NCBI GenBank assembly: GCA_910584785.1
Contig: CAJUDX010000028.1
Coordinates: 1 to 38,040, forward strand
Direction of reading: 5' to 3'
Length of the DNA: 38,040 nt
Origin: an uncultured Lachnospiraceae bacterium
GTDB taxonomy: Bacteria > Bacillota > Clostridia > Lachnospirales > Lachnospiraceae
Numbering within the stretch: position 1 is the stretch's first letter; every line of letters starts with the position of its first letter. This document shows positions 16,103 to 24,716 of the stretch, piece after piece. The position numbers and the translations under genes were made by a program. The notes under the pieces are model-generated. The model was not told the DNA's origin. It saw nothing but the letters and a program-made list of their open reading frames with translations, and made no database searches.

Positions 16103-17389
16103 ATGACAAAAATAAAGGGATTAATTCCCGGATTTGGCTGCAGGGAAGGGAAAGCGGTTTGCCGGGAAAACGGACAGGTTGTGGAATATTCGGAGGTAAT
16201 TTCCCTCTGTCGGCATTGGAGCAATAATGGAGCGGATCAGCTGCTGCTTTATGATCTGGCAGAACAGGAGGCAGATCATGAAAAGACAATACATTGTTTG
16301 AAGGAAATCGCACGGGAAATTGATGCTCCGGTGATTGTCGGCGGCTGGATTAAGCGCCTGGAGGATGTGAAAAAATATCTTTATGCGGGGGCTTCAGCTG
16401 TTTTTCTGGACGGCGGGAATGAAGAAAATATTGATTTAATTAAAGAAGCATCCAACCGTTTCGGCAGTGAAAAAATCAATGTGTTTTTATCGGATGCACG
16501 GCTGCTTTCCCGGACAGAAGAATTTATCCAGCTGGGGGCTTCAAGGCTGATTTTAGACTGCGATTTCAGCATCCGGGAACTAAAGCGTATTTCGGATCTG
16601 GGAACTCCCTGCCTGATTGCCTGCGAACATAAAGAAGAAGAACTGGTAATGTCTTGTTTCCAGTCGCCGGAGGTGGAAGGCATCATTCTTCCGGCAAAAA
16701 AGGACGAGAGCTGGATGGAGTTAAAGCAAACCCTGAAGGCTCGTGGAATTGCAGTGAATACGCTGGAAAGCGATATCCATTGGAACCAATTTAAATTAAA
16801 TAAAGATGGGCTGATACCGGTCATTGTGCAGGACTATAAAACCAGTGAAGTTCTGATGTTAGCTTACATGAACGAAGAGGCTTTCCGCCAGACATTGGAG
16901 ACGGGAAGGATGACTTACTTTAGCCGAAGCAGAAATAAACTGTGGCTAAAAGGCGAAACTTCCGGGCATTTCCAGTATGTAAAATCCCTTCGCTTAGACT
17001 GCGATCAGGATACGATTCTGGCAAAAGTTCACCAAATTGGCTCAGCCTGCCATACGGGGAACCGAAGCTGCTTTTTTACAAAGCTGGTAGAAAAGGAGTA
17101 TAAGGAAAGTAATCCGTTAAAGGTGTTTGAGGATGTCTATTCTGTTATTCTGGACCGCAAGGCAAATCCAAAAGAGGGTTCGTATACCAACTATTTATTT
17201 GATAAGGGAATCGATAAGATTTTAAAAAAATGCGGCGAGGAAGCAACGGAAATTATTATTGCCGCAAAGAATCCTGACCCGGAAGAAATCAAGTATGAAA
17301 TTTCCGATTTTCTGTATCATGTAATGGTACTGATGGCGGAGAAGAGGATTAGCTGGGAAGAGATTACGAGGGAATTAGCCAATCGATAA
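16103..17389 (+). CDS. hisIE: Degenerate HisA/HisF-like barrel fused to HisIE
   Basis: A 428-residue fusion. Residues about 1-225 resemble a HisA/HisF barrel: IPGFGCREGKAV, then GADQLLLYDLAEQEADHEKT, PVIVGGWIKRLEDVKKYLYA and GASAVFLDGG. The N-terminal catalytic aspartate (CLD in HisF, AID in HisA) is replaced by GFG, the GGGIR loop is GGWIK, and the third phosphate-loop segment is weak, so barrel catalysis is doubtful. Residues about 235-325 are HisI, phosphoribosyl-AMP cyclohydrolase, with the metal motif DCDQD and CHTGNRSCF. Residues about 335-428 are HisE, phosphoribosyl-ATP pyrophosphatase, with KCGEEATEIIIAAKN and EISDFLYHVMVLM. HisI and HisE look fully active. The leading barrel may be a scaffold or a regulator. 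An AAAGGAAA site precedes ATG 16103. Confidence 0.88.
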   Translation: MTKIKGLIPGFGCREGKAVCRENGQVVEYSEVISLCRHWSNNGADQLLLYDLAEQEADHEKTIHCLKEIAREIDAPVIVGGWIKRLEDVKKYLYAGASAVFLDGGNEENIDLIKEASNRFGSEKINVFLSDARLLSRTEEFIQLGASRLILDCDFSIRELKRISDLGTPCLIACEHKEEELVMSCFQSPEVEGIILPAKKDESWMELKQTLKARGIAVNTLESDIHWNQFKLNKDGLIPVIVQDYKTSEVLMLAYMNEEAFRQTLETGRMTYFSRSRNKLWLKGETSGHFQYVKSLRLDCDQDTILAKVHQIGSACHTGNRSCFFTKLVEKEYKESNPLKVFEDVYSVILDRKANPKEGSYTNYLFDKGIDKILKKCGEEATEIIIAAKNPDPEEIKYEISDFLYHVMVLMAEKRISWEEITRELANR

Positions 17390-17496
17390 AGTGTAATTAT
17401 CAAGATAAACAGCCACAATTGCCTAGATTAAGAATAGGCAAGTAAAGCAGCCAATCAATAAAATATGAATAAAAAAAGAAAGAAGGATAATTAAAA

Positions 17497-18780
17497 ATGT
17501 CTTCAGTAGTTGATAAGTTTCTGCGCTATATTTCCTATGATACACAATCCGAAGATGAACAGGAACAGCAGCCCAGTACCCAAAAGCAGTTTGTGCTGGC
17601 AAATGTCCTTGCGGATGAATTGCGGCAGATGGGAGCCAAGGAGGTAACTGTGGATGAGCATTGCTATGTATTTGCAACCATTCCGGCAACTTCTGAGGAA
17701 AAGCTTCCGGTGCTGGGGCTGCTGGCGCACATGGATACTTCTCCGGCTTTTTCCGGTCTGCAGGTTAAACCGCAGATTGTAAAAAATTATGACGGTCAAA
17801 CGATTGTGCTAAATGAAGAACTGGGCATTGTCCTTGACCCAAAGAAATTCCCGGATATGCAGAATTATGTGGGAAATGATTTAATAACCACGGATGGAAC
17901 AACACTTTTAGGCGCAGATGATAAGGCAGGCGTGGCAGAAATTATGGCGGCTGCAGAGTATTTTCTTACCCATAAGGAAGTGAAGCATGGGAAGGTTCGC
18001 ATTGGTTTTACCCCGGACGAGGAAGTGGGAAGAGGAACAGAAAACTTTGATGTTAAGGCGTTTGGGGCGGACATCGCCTATACGGTGGACGGCGGTCCCC
18101 TGGGCGAGTTAGAGTATGAAAACTTTAATGCGGCAGGTGCGAAAGTCTGGGTTCATGGAAAGAGTATCCATCCGGGATCTTCCAAGGGAATGATGGTCAA
18201 TGCCCTGCTTATTGGTATGGAATTTCAATCCATGCTTCCTGTTTTTGAGAATCCAATGTACACCGAAGGTTACGAGGGATTTTACCATTTGAATCAGATG
18301 CGTGGAGATGTGGAAACGGCTTGTCTGGAGTATATTATCCGCGACCATGATAAAGAAAAATTTGCCAGGAAAAAACATCAGTTAATGCGGACGGCGGACT
18401 TTTTAAATTTGAAGTACGGCATAGGTACGGTGGATGTGGAGGTGAAGGATTCTTACTATAATATGAAAGAAAAAATCGAACCTCATATGTACCTGATCGA
18501 TATGGCAAAGGAAGCGATGGAAGATTTGGCTATTGAGCCGTTAGTCTGCCCTATCCGCGGCGGAACAGACGGAGCAAATCTGTCCTACAAAGGCCTTCCC
18601 TGCCCGAATCTTTGTACAGGCGGTCATAATTTCCATGGAAAATATGAGTATATCTCTATCCAGGCCATGGAAAAGGTCACAGAATTATTAATTGCCATTG
18701 TGCAGAAGGTTGAAAAGATGAGTAGCCTCTATTTTTCATCCATTCCGCCCTATTCGTCCCCACCTGCCTTAAAGTTATAA
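17497..18780 (+). CDS. pepT: Peptidase T (tripeptide aminopeptidase)
   Basis: A 427-residue M20B di-zinc aminopeptidase that removes N-terminal residues from tripeptides in the cytoplasm. Metal and catalytic motifs seen are LAHMDTSPAFSG, LGADDKAGVAEIM, FTPDEEVGRGTENFDV, YTVDGGPLGELEYENFNAA and IRGGTDGANLSYKG, with the final histidine in GGHNFHGKYEY. The family usually ends about 15-20 residues earlier; here the tail after VQKVEKM (a serine- and proline-rich stretch) is read from the antisense of the rtcB 3' end. This suggests loss of the original stop. It follows the his operon by 107 bases, where a TTGCCTA/TAGGCAA hairpin lies (17419-17441). Confidence 0.94.
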   Translation: MSSVVDKFLRYISYDTQSEDEQEQQPSTQKQFVLANVLADELRQMGAKEVTVDEHCYVFATIPATSEEKLPVLGLLAHMDTSPAFSGLQVKPQIVKNYDGQTIVLNEELGIVLDPKKFPDMQNYVGNDLITTDGTTLLGADDKAGVAEIMAAAEYFLTHKEVKHGKVRIGFTPDEEVGRGTENFDVKAFGADIAYTVDGGPLGELEYENFNAAGAKVWVHGKSIHPGSSKGMMVNALLIGMEFQSMLPVFENPMYTEGYEGFYHLNQMRGDVETACLEYIIRDHDKEKFARKKHQLMRTADFLNLKYGIGTVDVEVKDSYYNMKEKIEPHMYLIDMAKEAMEDLAIEPLVCPIRGGTDGANLSYKGLPCPNLCTGGHNFHGKYEYISIQAMEKVTELLIAIVQKVEKMSSLYFSSIPPYSSPPALKL

Positions 18781-19958
18781 ATCGGTCGGATAATCTCCTG
18801 AATTTCGGCGGTGGCATCGATGTTTTGAACAATATCCTCCATTGTTTTATACGCCATAGGACATTCATCCAGCGTCCCCGCATTGACGGAAGTGGTATAG
18901 ATGCCCTTCATCTGTTTTTTAAATTCTGATACGGTGAAGGACTGCTTTGCCGCTGAACGGCTCATCAGCCTTCCGGCTCCGTGGGGAGCCGACTGGTTCC
19001 AGTCGTCGTTTCCTTTGCCGATGCAGATCAGCGATCCGTCGCGCATATTGATGGGGATAAGCAGTTTTTCGCCTTTTTTTGCGGATACTGCCCCCTTTCT
19101 TAAAATCATAGCGTCGGTATCAATATAATTGTGCACAGTGGTAAACTGATCCACAACATGCAGTTTCATTTCTTTCATCAGTTCATCCATCATCGCCTGG
19201 CGGTTTAAGCGGGCGTAGGTCTGGACAATTTGCATATCATGAATGTACTGTTCAAACAGTTCCCCCGATACATAGGCAAGGGTTTTGGGAATTTCGGTTT
19301 TTTTGCTGCGCTTTAATGCGCGCAGACTTTTTTGTATCTGTTTTTCCTTTCCCTGTTCCCGTAATTCGGCAATCAGCGCATCCACTTCCCGTTTGTCCGG
19401 TGCGTTTAATCGGTTATAGCCTTCTTCCTGATAATAGGCAGCAACTTCCAGGCCAAGGTGACGGCTGCCGGAGTGGATAACGATGTAGATATTGCCTGCA
19501 TTATCCTTATCCACCTCAATAAAATGGTTTCCGCCGCCCAGCGTCCCCAGGCTTTTTTCTGCCCGGTCATGGTTAATATGGGGCCAGCAGTGCAGATCCA
19601 TTAAGTTGATTTGTTCAAAATACCGATGGGTCTTTTCTCTGACATCAAAGCCGGAAGGAATTTTCTGATAAATCACCTTATCAAACTTTTGCAGTTCCAG
19701 ATGTTTTTCTTTTAATTTTACCGTTTCCATCCCGCAGCCTATATCCACTCCGACCAGGTTAGGGACGACCTTATCGGTAATCGTCATCGTCGTTCCGATC
19801 GTACAGCCCGCCCCGGCATGAATATCCGGCATCATCCGTATCTGGCTCCCCGCGGTAAATTCCTGGTTCAGCAAAAGTATCACCTGGGCAATGGATGCTT
19901 CATCGACCACATCGGTAAATATCTTTGCTTCATTATATTTTCCTTTTACTTCGAGCAT
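18750..19958 (-). CDS. rtcB: RtcB-family RNA ligase
   Basis: A 402-residue RtcB protein, a GTP- and manganese-dependent ligase joining 2',3'-cyclic-phosphate (or 3'-phosphate) and 5'-hydroxyl RNA ends. Expected features are present: MPDIHAGAGCTIGTTM, the metal-binding cysteine in GVDIGCGME, GGGNHFIEV, HSGSRHLG and the guanylate-accepting histidine in APHGAGRLMSR. It lacks a neighbouring archease or RNA cyclase, so it may serve RNA repair alone. It starts 49 bases after the stop of the acetyltransferase and could be cotranscribed with it. Its last 31 bases overlap pepT in convergent orientation. Confidence 0.93.
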   Translation of the reverse strand: MLEVKGKYNEAKIFTDVVDEASIAQVILLLNQEFTAGSQIRMMPDIHAGAGCTIGTTMTITDKVVPNLVGVDIGCGMETVKLKEKHLELQKFDKVIYQKIPSGFDVREKTHRYFEQINLMDLHCWPHINHDRAEKSLGTLGGGNHFIEVDKDNAGNIYIVIHSGSRHLGLEVAAYYQEEGYNRLNAPDKREVDALIAELREQGKEKQIQKSLRALKRSKKTEIPKTLAYVSGELFEQYIHDMQIVQTYARLNRQAMMDELMKEMKLHVVDQFTTVHNYIDTDAMILRKGAVSAKKGEKLLIPINMRDGSLICIGKGNDDWNQSAPHGAGRLMSRSAAKQSFTVSEFKKQMKGIYTTSVNAGTLDECPMAYKTMEDIVQNIDATAEIQEIIRPIYNFKAGGDE

Positions 19959-20007
19959 TTACCCTCCAATTTGTTTTGTGTACTGTATTTTAAATACCTA
20001 TTCTATT

Positions 20008-20628
20008 TTATTCTATCTCTGTCCAGGATTCCTGATCAAACTTTTGTTTCTTGAAGTAGTAGATTCTATCTTCTTCCGTTATTTCACGGATAATTCTGCA
20101 GGGATTGCCAGCTGCAATCATGTTGTCAGGAATATCTTTTGCCACAATGCTCCCCGCTCCGATAACAACATTGTTTCCAATGGTCACTCCCGGAAGGATA
20201 ACAGCATTACCACCGATCCATACATTATCGCCGATCGTGACGGGGATTCCGTATTCATAGCCGGAATTGCGGCTTTCCGGGTGGATAGGGTGCCCTGCCG
20301 TATAAATCGATACATTGGGAGCAATTTGTGCATTTTCTCCGATGATGATTTTTCCCACATCAAGAATCGTAAGATTGTAGTTTGCAAAAAAATTTTCACC
20401 AACCTCAATATTCCATCCATAGTCGCAGTGAAATGGCGGCTCTATCCAAACGTTTTTTCCCGTTTTTCCCAACAGCCTTTTCAGCATTTCGGGAATCCTT
20501 GCTCTTTCTTTCGGCGGCAGAAGATTAAATTCATAAATAAGCTGTTTGCAGATATCTCTCTCTTCTTCAAGGCCATCAAGCCATGCCTTATAAGGCAGAC
20601 CGTTTAACATTCTTTCTTTTTGGTTCAT
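20008..20628 (-). CDS. Maltose/galactoside O-acetyltransferase family protein
   Basis: A 206-residue left-handed beta-helix acetyltransferase that moves acetyl from acetyl-CoA to a sugar hydroxyl. The N-terminal MAC domain (KERMLNGLPYKAWLDGLEEE) is followed by hexapeptide repeats from about residue 60 to 180 (IGENAQIAPNVSIYTAGHPI, then VTIGDNVWIGGNAVILPGVT). The catalytic histidine is in TAGHPIHPE. The internal start is chosen because AGGAGG lies 6-7 bases before it; the longer frame would add an unlikely basic leader of 18 residues. Family members are named Maa, LacA or NodL, and substrate cannot be decided here. Confidence 0.9.
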   Translation of the reverse strand: MNQKERMLNGLPYKAWLDGLEEERDICKQLIYEFNLLPPKERARIPEMLKRLLGKTGKNVWIEPPFHCDYGWNIEVGENFFANYNLTILDVGKIIIGENAQIAPNVSIYTAGHPIHPESRNSGYEYGIPVTIGDNVWIGGNAVILPGVTIGNNVVIGAGSIVAKDIPDNMIAAGNPCRIIREITEEDRIYYFKKQKFDQESWTEIE

Positions 20629-21117
20629 AAGTTCCTCCTTATTACTCCTACAGTGTCTTGGGTGGTCTTTTCTCCGTGTCATGTAATAATTATTGTATGT
20701 TTTTCTGCCTTTGCTAACAAAATTGCCGCCAAAAAATATAACTATCGTATTTTGGTGAGGTTAGAGGCATGGAAATGATTGCAAATAAACCTATAACGGA
20801 TTTTTCAGAAATCGTGCATTAGGAACACATAGGGATTCCTATTATATATCCGTACTGCTGATTTGTCAATTTATTCCGAAACGTGTTTGAAAATTGCTTT
20901 CTGTCAGCTGTACACCCTGCCATGGGCATAATGCTATGGAATGAAGGGCAAGGTGAATGCATAAAAAACACAAAAAAATGCATAGATATTTTGGACAAAG
21001 GGATGAGATTGTGCTATAATCTTAATACATCAATGCATTAAACTGGTGACATCATGGAGCGGGCAGTTTCATCCGGCCTGCTCTGAGAAATCAAGCGGAA
21101 AGGAAGGATAACTGGTT
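20629..21117. other. Divergent intergenic region before paaK
   Basis: About 490 bases without a gene. It must hold the promoter for the leftward acetyltransferase-rtcB unit and the rightward paaK promoter. ATGCAT occurs three times around the paaK promoter (near 20957, 20978 and 21033), which could be an operator. A TAGGAA/TTCCTA inverted repeat lies near 20819-20841. Confidence 0.5.
20991..21020 (+). promoter_or_regulatory. Sigma-A promoter for paaK
   Basis: TTGGACA (20991-20997) and TATAAT (21015-21020) are spaced 17-18 bp, giving a good vegetative promoter with a leader of about 95 bases. ATGCAT sites flank it on both sides. Confidence 0.7.
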
Positions 21118-22425
21118 ATGGAACATTATTATCAGCCAGAAATTGAATGTGCATCCCGGAATCAAATCCGGGCGTGGCAGGGTGAGCGGCTGGCAAAGAC
21201 CGTAAAAAGAGTGTATGAAAATGTGGAGTTTTACCGCAGGAGAATGGACGAAAAGGGAGTTAAGCCGGAAGATATACAGTCCGTTGACGATTTACATAAG
21301 CTTCCGTTTTTAACGAAAGATGATCTGCGGGATGCCTACCCCTATGGGCTTTTGGCAGCTCCTCTTTCGGACTGTGTGCGCATCCAGTCCACCAGCGGGA
21401 CGACAGGTCGCCGGGTTGTGGCATTTTATACCCAGCATGATTTGGACTTATGGGATGAGTGCTGTGCCAGGGCGATTGCCGCGGCAGGCGGGACGAATGA
21501 GGATGTAGTGCATGTGTGCTACGGCTATGGTCTGTTTACCGGAGGCCCCGGTTTAAACGGCGGTTCGCATAAGATTGGCTCCCTCACGCTTCCGATGTCC
21601 TCGGGAAATACCGAAAGGCAGATTCAGTTTATGTGCGATTTGGGGTCAACGATTTTGTGCTGTACGCCTTCCTATGCCGCCTATCTTGCCGAGTCCATCT
21701 GGGAGAGAGGCTTACAGGATCAGATAAAGTTAAAAGCCGGGATTTTCGGCGCGGAAGCGTGGACGGAAGAGATGCGCCGAGATATCGAAGAAAAACTGGG
21801 GATTAAGGCTTATGATATTTATGGGCTGACCGAGATTTCTGGTCCAGGTGTGTCCTTTGAGTGCAGCGAGCAGACAGGGATGCATATTAATGAAGATCAC
21901 TTTATTGCCGAAGTCATTAACCCCAAAACGGGAGAGGTACTTCCCGACGGGGAGAAGGGCGAACTGGTATTTACCAGCATTACCAAGGAGGCCTTCCCCT
22001 TAATCCGCTACCGCACCAGGGATATCTGTATTTTAAGCCATGAAAAGTGCTCCTGCGGGCGTACCCATGTCAAGATGACCAAGCCGTTAGGACGCAGCGA
22101 TGATATGCTGATTGTCAAGGGCGTGAATGTATTCCCGTCGCAGATTGAAACCGTGCTGCTTAATCAGGGCTATCCGGCGAACTACCAGATTATTGTGGAC
22201 CGTCACCATAACAGTGACACTATCGAAGTTCAGGTAGAGATGACACCGGAGATGTTCTCCGATAATGCCGGTGTTGTTTCTGCAAGAGAGAAGAAACTTG
22301 TGGATGCTTTAAAGGCGATGCTTGGCATCTTTGTTAAAGTTAAGCTGGTCAACCCAAAGACCATTACCCGGAGCGAGGGCAAGGCCGTACGCGTGATTGA
22401 CCGGAGAAACTTATATCAGGGATAG
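21118..22425 (+). CDS. paaK: Phenylacetate-CoA ligase family protein
   Basis: A 435-residue adenylate-forming enzyme that activates an aryl acid with ATP and CoA. The nucleotide loop is QSTSGTTGRRVV near residues 92-103, the second adenylation motif is YDIYGLTEISGPG, then RYRTRDICIL, and the C-terminal GRSDDMLIVKGVNVFPSQIE segment. A cysteine pair (CSCGRTH) that may hold a metal is typical of the family. It is followed 41 bases later by an ACT-domain gene, a pairing seen in anaerobes with indolepyruvate:ferredoxin oxidoreductase, where the enzyme is linked to aromatic amino acid products. That oxidoreductase is not present in this window. Confidence 0.92.
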   Translation: MEHYYQPEIECASRNQIRAWQGERLAKTVKRVYENVEFYRRRMDEKGVKPEDIQSVDDLHKLPFLTKDDLRDAYPYGLLAAPLSDCVRIQSTSGTTGRRVVAFYTQHDLDLWDECCARAIAAAGGTNEDVVHVCYGYGLFTGGPGLNGGSHKIGSLTLPMSSGNTERQIQFMCDLGSTILCCTPSYAAYLAESIWERGLQDQIKLKAGIFGAEAWTEEMRRDIEEKLGIKAYDIYGLTEISGPGVSFECSEQTGMHINEDHFIAEVINPKTGEVLPDGEKGELVFTSITKEAFPLIRYRTRDICILSHEKCSCGRTHVKMTKPLGRSDDMLIVKGVNVFPSQIETVLLNQGYPANYQIIVDRHHNSDTIEVQVEMTPEMFSDNAGVVSAREKKLVDALKAMLGIFVKVKLVNPKTITRSEGKAVRVIDRRNLYQG

Positions 22426-22466
22426 GATAACATCAGGAATAGAAATGATCCAGACAGGAGGGGCTT

Positions 22467-22898
22467 ATGACCGTAAAACAGATTTCGGTATTTGTAGAAA
22501 ATACAGCAGGTAAACTGGCGGAGCTGACCGAATACTTACATCAGCATGATATTGATATGCGTGCCTTATCCATTGCAGAAACACAGGACTTTGGCATTGT
22601 GCGGATTATTGTGGATGATGCCTATAAAACCTCCCAGGTGCTTAAAGAAGCCGGGTATGTGGCATCGATTACGCCGGTGCTTGCCGTGGAGATGTCCGAC
22701 GAGCCGGGAAGTTTATTTAAGATTTTAAAGCTTTTAGGCGACAGCGGCATTAACCTTGAGTACATGTATGCATTCCTGACCCATAAGGAATCCACAGCCT
22801 ATATGGTGCTTCGCGTGGCAGATAATGAAAAGGCAGCGGAGATTTTAAGCAAAAAGGGAATCCATACCGTGTGCCAGGATTCGATTGCCAGTTTATAG
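22467..22898 (+). CDS. Tandem ACT-domain protein
   Basis: A 143-residue protein made of two ACT domains: residues 3-65 (ISVFVENTAGKLAELTEYLH and IDMRALSIAET) and 70-140 (VLAVEMSDEPGSLFKILKLL and INLEYMYAFLT). ACT domains bind amino acids and regulate enzymes. It is cotranscribed with paaK and is inferred to sense an aromatic amino acid or related ligand for that pathway. An AGGAGGGG site precedes ATG 22467, and a strong terminator follows. Confidence 0.9.
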   Translation: MTVKQISVFVENTAGKLAELTEYLHQHDIDMRALSIAETQDFGIVRIIVDDAYKTSQVLKEAGYVASITPVLAVEMSDEPGSLFKILKLLGDSGINLEYMYAFLTHKESTAYMVLRVADNEKAAEILSKKGIHTVCQDSIASL

Positions 22899-22939
22899 AA
22901 TCTGTACTGATTGGTAAATAACGGATATGTCATTAGCGA

Positions 22940-22967
22940 AATTCCCGGTTGGCAGCCGGGAATTTTT
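22940..22967 (+). terminator. Rho-independent terminator after the paaK-ACT pair
   Basis: A 9-bp perfect stem (AATTCCCGG 22940-22948, CCGGGAATT 22956-22964) with a 7-base loop and a TTTT run. It separates the pair from the antiporter gene. It also rules out an upstream start at 22949 for that gene. Confidence 0.9.
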
Positions 22968-23083
22968 GCGGTATACTAAAACAGGTTTGGTTTATCTGGA
23001 CCTGTCATCACGAAAAAAGTCTGTCGGGGAGTGGACCGGAAAACGCCGGTGGAACAGACGATAAGAAAAGGAGAGAAAAATCA

Positions 23084-24703
23084 ATGATGTGCAGTACAAG
23101 AAAAAAAGGAGTTTTTGTCTGCGCCCTGCTGGTCATGGTGCTGATGTGTTCCATGACTGTTTTGGCTGCTGAGGGGGAAGCGGAGTATGTCCCCGGCGTT
23201 TATGCCACGTTCTGGGCGCTGGTGCCGCCGATTGTAGCCATTGCTCTGGCGCTGATTACCAAAGAGGTTTACAGTTCCCTGTTCGTGGGAATCCTTATGG
23301 GCGGTCTTTTGTATTCCGGTTTTACCTTCGAGAAAACCTTCACCCATATCTTTGAGGACGGGGTTATCGGTGTATTGTCAGACAGCTACAATGTGGGTAT
23401 CCTGGTATTCCTGGTTATCCTGGGCGCTATGGTAAACCTGATGAACAAGGCGGGCGGTTCGGCGGCCTTTGGCCAGTTTGCGGTAAAGAAAATCCACAGC
23501 CGGGTGGGGGCGCAGTTAGCGACCATATTGCTGGGTGTGCTGATTTTTATTGACGACTATTTTAACTGCTTAACGGTGGGAAGCGTCATGCGCCCGGTGA
23601 CGGATAAATTTAAGGTGTCCAGGGCAAAGCTTGCTTACCTGATTGATGCGACGGCTGCTCCGGTCTGCATTATTGCCCCGATTTCTTCCTGGGCGGCAGC
23701 AGTAACCGGTTTTGTGGAGGGAGAGGACGGATTTTCCATCTTTATCCGGGCAATTCCCTATAACTTTTATGCCATCCTGACCATTATAATGATGATTGGT
23801 ATGGTATTGATGAAGGTGGAGTTCGGGTCAATGAAAACCCATGAATTAAATGCGGTTAAAGGCGATCTTTACACCACACCGGGCCGTCCTTACGGAACAG
23901 CAAAGGAAGAATTGGCACAGACCAAGGGAAAAGTTATGGATCTTCTGATTCCGATTATTGCCCTGATTATCTGCTGTGTGCTGGGGATGCTCTACACCGG
24001 CGGATTCTTCAGCGGAACGGATTTTGTTACGGCGTTTTCACAGTCGGATGCCTCCCTGGGGCTGACTTATGGAAGCTTCTTTGGCATGATCATTACCATT
24101 GTTCTGTACCAGATCCGCCGAGTTCTTAAGTTTTCCGACTGCATGGCCTGCATCCCTGAAGGCTTTAAGGCGATGGTTCCGGCGATTTTGATTCTGACCT
24201 TTGCCTGGACGTTAAAGGCGATGACGGACAGCCTGGGCGCGGATGTGTATGTGGCCGGTTTGGTGGAAGCCAGCGCGGGAAGCCTTTTAAACTTCCTCCC
24301 GGCGATTATCTTTGTTGTGGGCTGTCTTTTAGCTTTTGCCACGGGAACTTCCTGGGGAACCTTTGGTATTTTAATTCCGATTGTGGTTGCTGTATTTGAA
24401 AATACCAATCCGCAGTTAATGATTATCTCGATTTCCGCCTGTATGGCAGGGGCCGTGTGCGGCGATCACTGTTCACCGATTTCCGATACGACAATTATGG
24501 CTTCCGCAGGGGCGCAGTGTGAACATGTCAACCATGTCAGCACCCAGCTTCCCTATGCGGTTGTAGTGGCTGCCATATCTTTTGTAACCTATATTGTCGC
24601 AGGCTTTGTGCAGTCGCCATGGATTTCTCTTCCGGCAGGTATTCTTCTGACCATGGCTGCATTGGTGGTATTGAAAACAAAGAATGATTCGCTTGAGGAA
24701 TAA
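23084..24703 (+). CDS. NhaC-family Na+/H+ antiporter
   Basis: A 539-residue membrane protein with 11-13 hydrophobic segments. An N-terminal hydrophobic stretch ending in TVLAAEGEAE looks like a signal or first helix. Characteristic ion-path segments are FIDDYFNCLTVGSVMRPVTD, IDATAAPVCIIAPISSWAA, LLAFATGTSWGTFGILIPI and CGDHCSPISDTTIMASAGA. The family exchanges sodium for protons or moves amino acid related solutes with sodium. ATG 23084 or 23087 follows an AAAGGAGAG site. The gap from the preceding terminator is about 115 bases, and a downstream lipoprotein starts only 13 bases after its stop. Confidence 0.92.
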   Translation: MMCSTRKKGVFVCALLVMVLMCSMTVLAAEGEAEYVPGVYATFWALVPPIVAIALALITKEVYSSLFVGILMGGLLYSGFTFEKTFTHIFEDGVIGVLSDSYNVGILVFLVILGAMVNLMNKAGGSAAFGQFAVKKIHSRVGAQLATILLGVLIFIDDYFNCLTVGSVMRPVTDKFKVSRAKLAYLIDATAAPVCIIAPISSWAAAVTGFVEGEDGFSIFIRAIPYNFYAILTIIMMIGMVLMKVEFGSMKTHELNAVKGDLYTTPGRPYGTAKEELAQTKGKVMDLLIPIIALIICCVLGMLYTGGFFSGTDFVTAFSQSDASLGLTYGSFFGMIITIVLYQIRRVLKFSDCMACIPEGFKAMVPAILILTFAWTLKAMTDSLGADVYVAGLVEASAGSLLNFLPAIIFVVGCLLAFATGTSWGTFGILIPIVVAVFENTNPQLMIISISACMAGAVCGDHCSPISDTTIMASAGAQCEHVNHVSTQLPYAVVVAAISFVTYIVAGFVQSPWISLPAGILLTMAALVVLKTKNDSLEE

Positions 24704-24716
24704 AGGCGGTGCAGAA

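Noticed and set aside
16103..16780. Functional HisF
   Set aside because: The first catalytic aspartate and the GGGIR phosphate loop are not conserved, and the domain is fused to HisIE.
19891..20607. Plus-strand 238-codon frame
   Set aside because: It is antisense to the acetyltransferase, which has clear hexapeptide repeats and an AGGAGG site.
22949..23083. Longer start of the NhaC antiporter
   Set aside because: It would begin inside the loop of a strong terminator, and a good ribosome binding site precedes ATG 23084.
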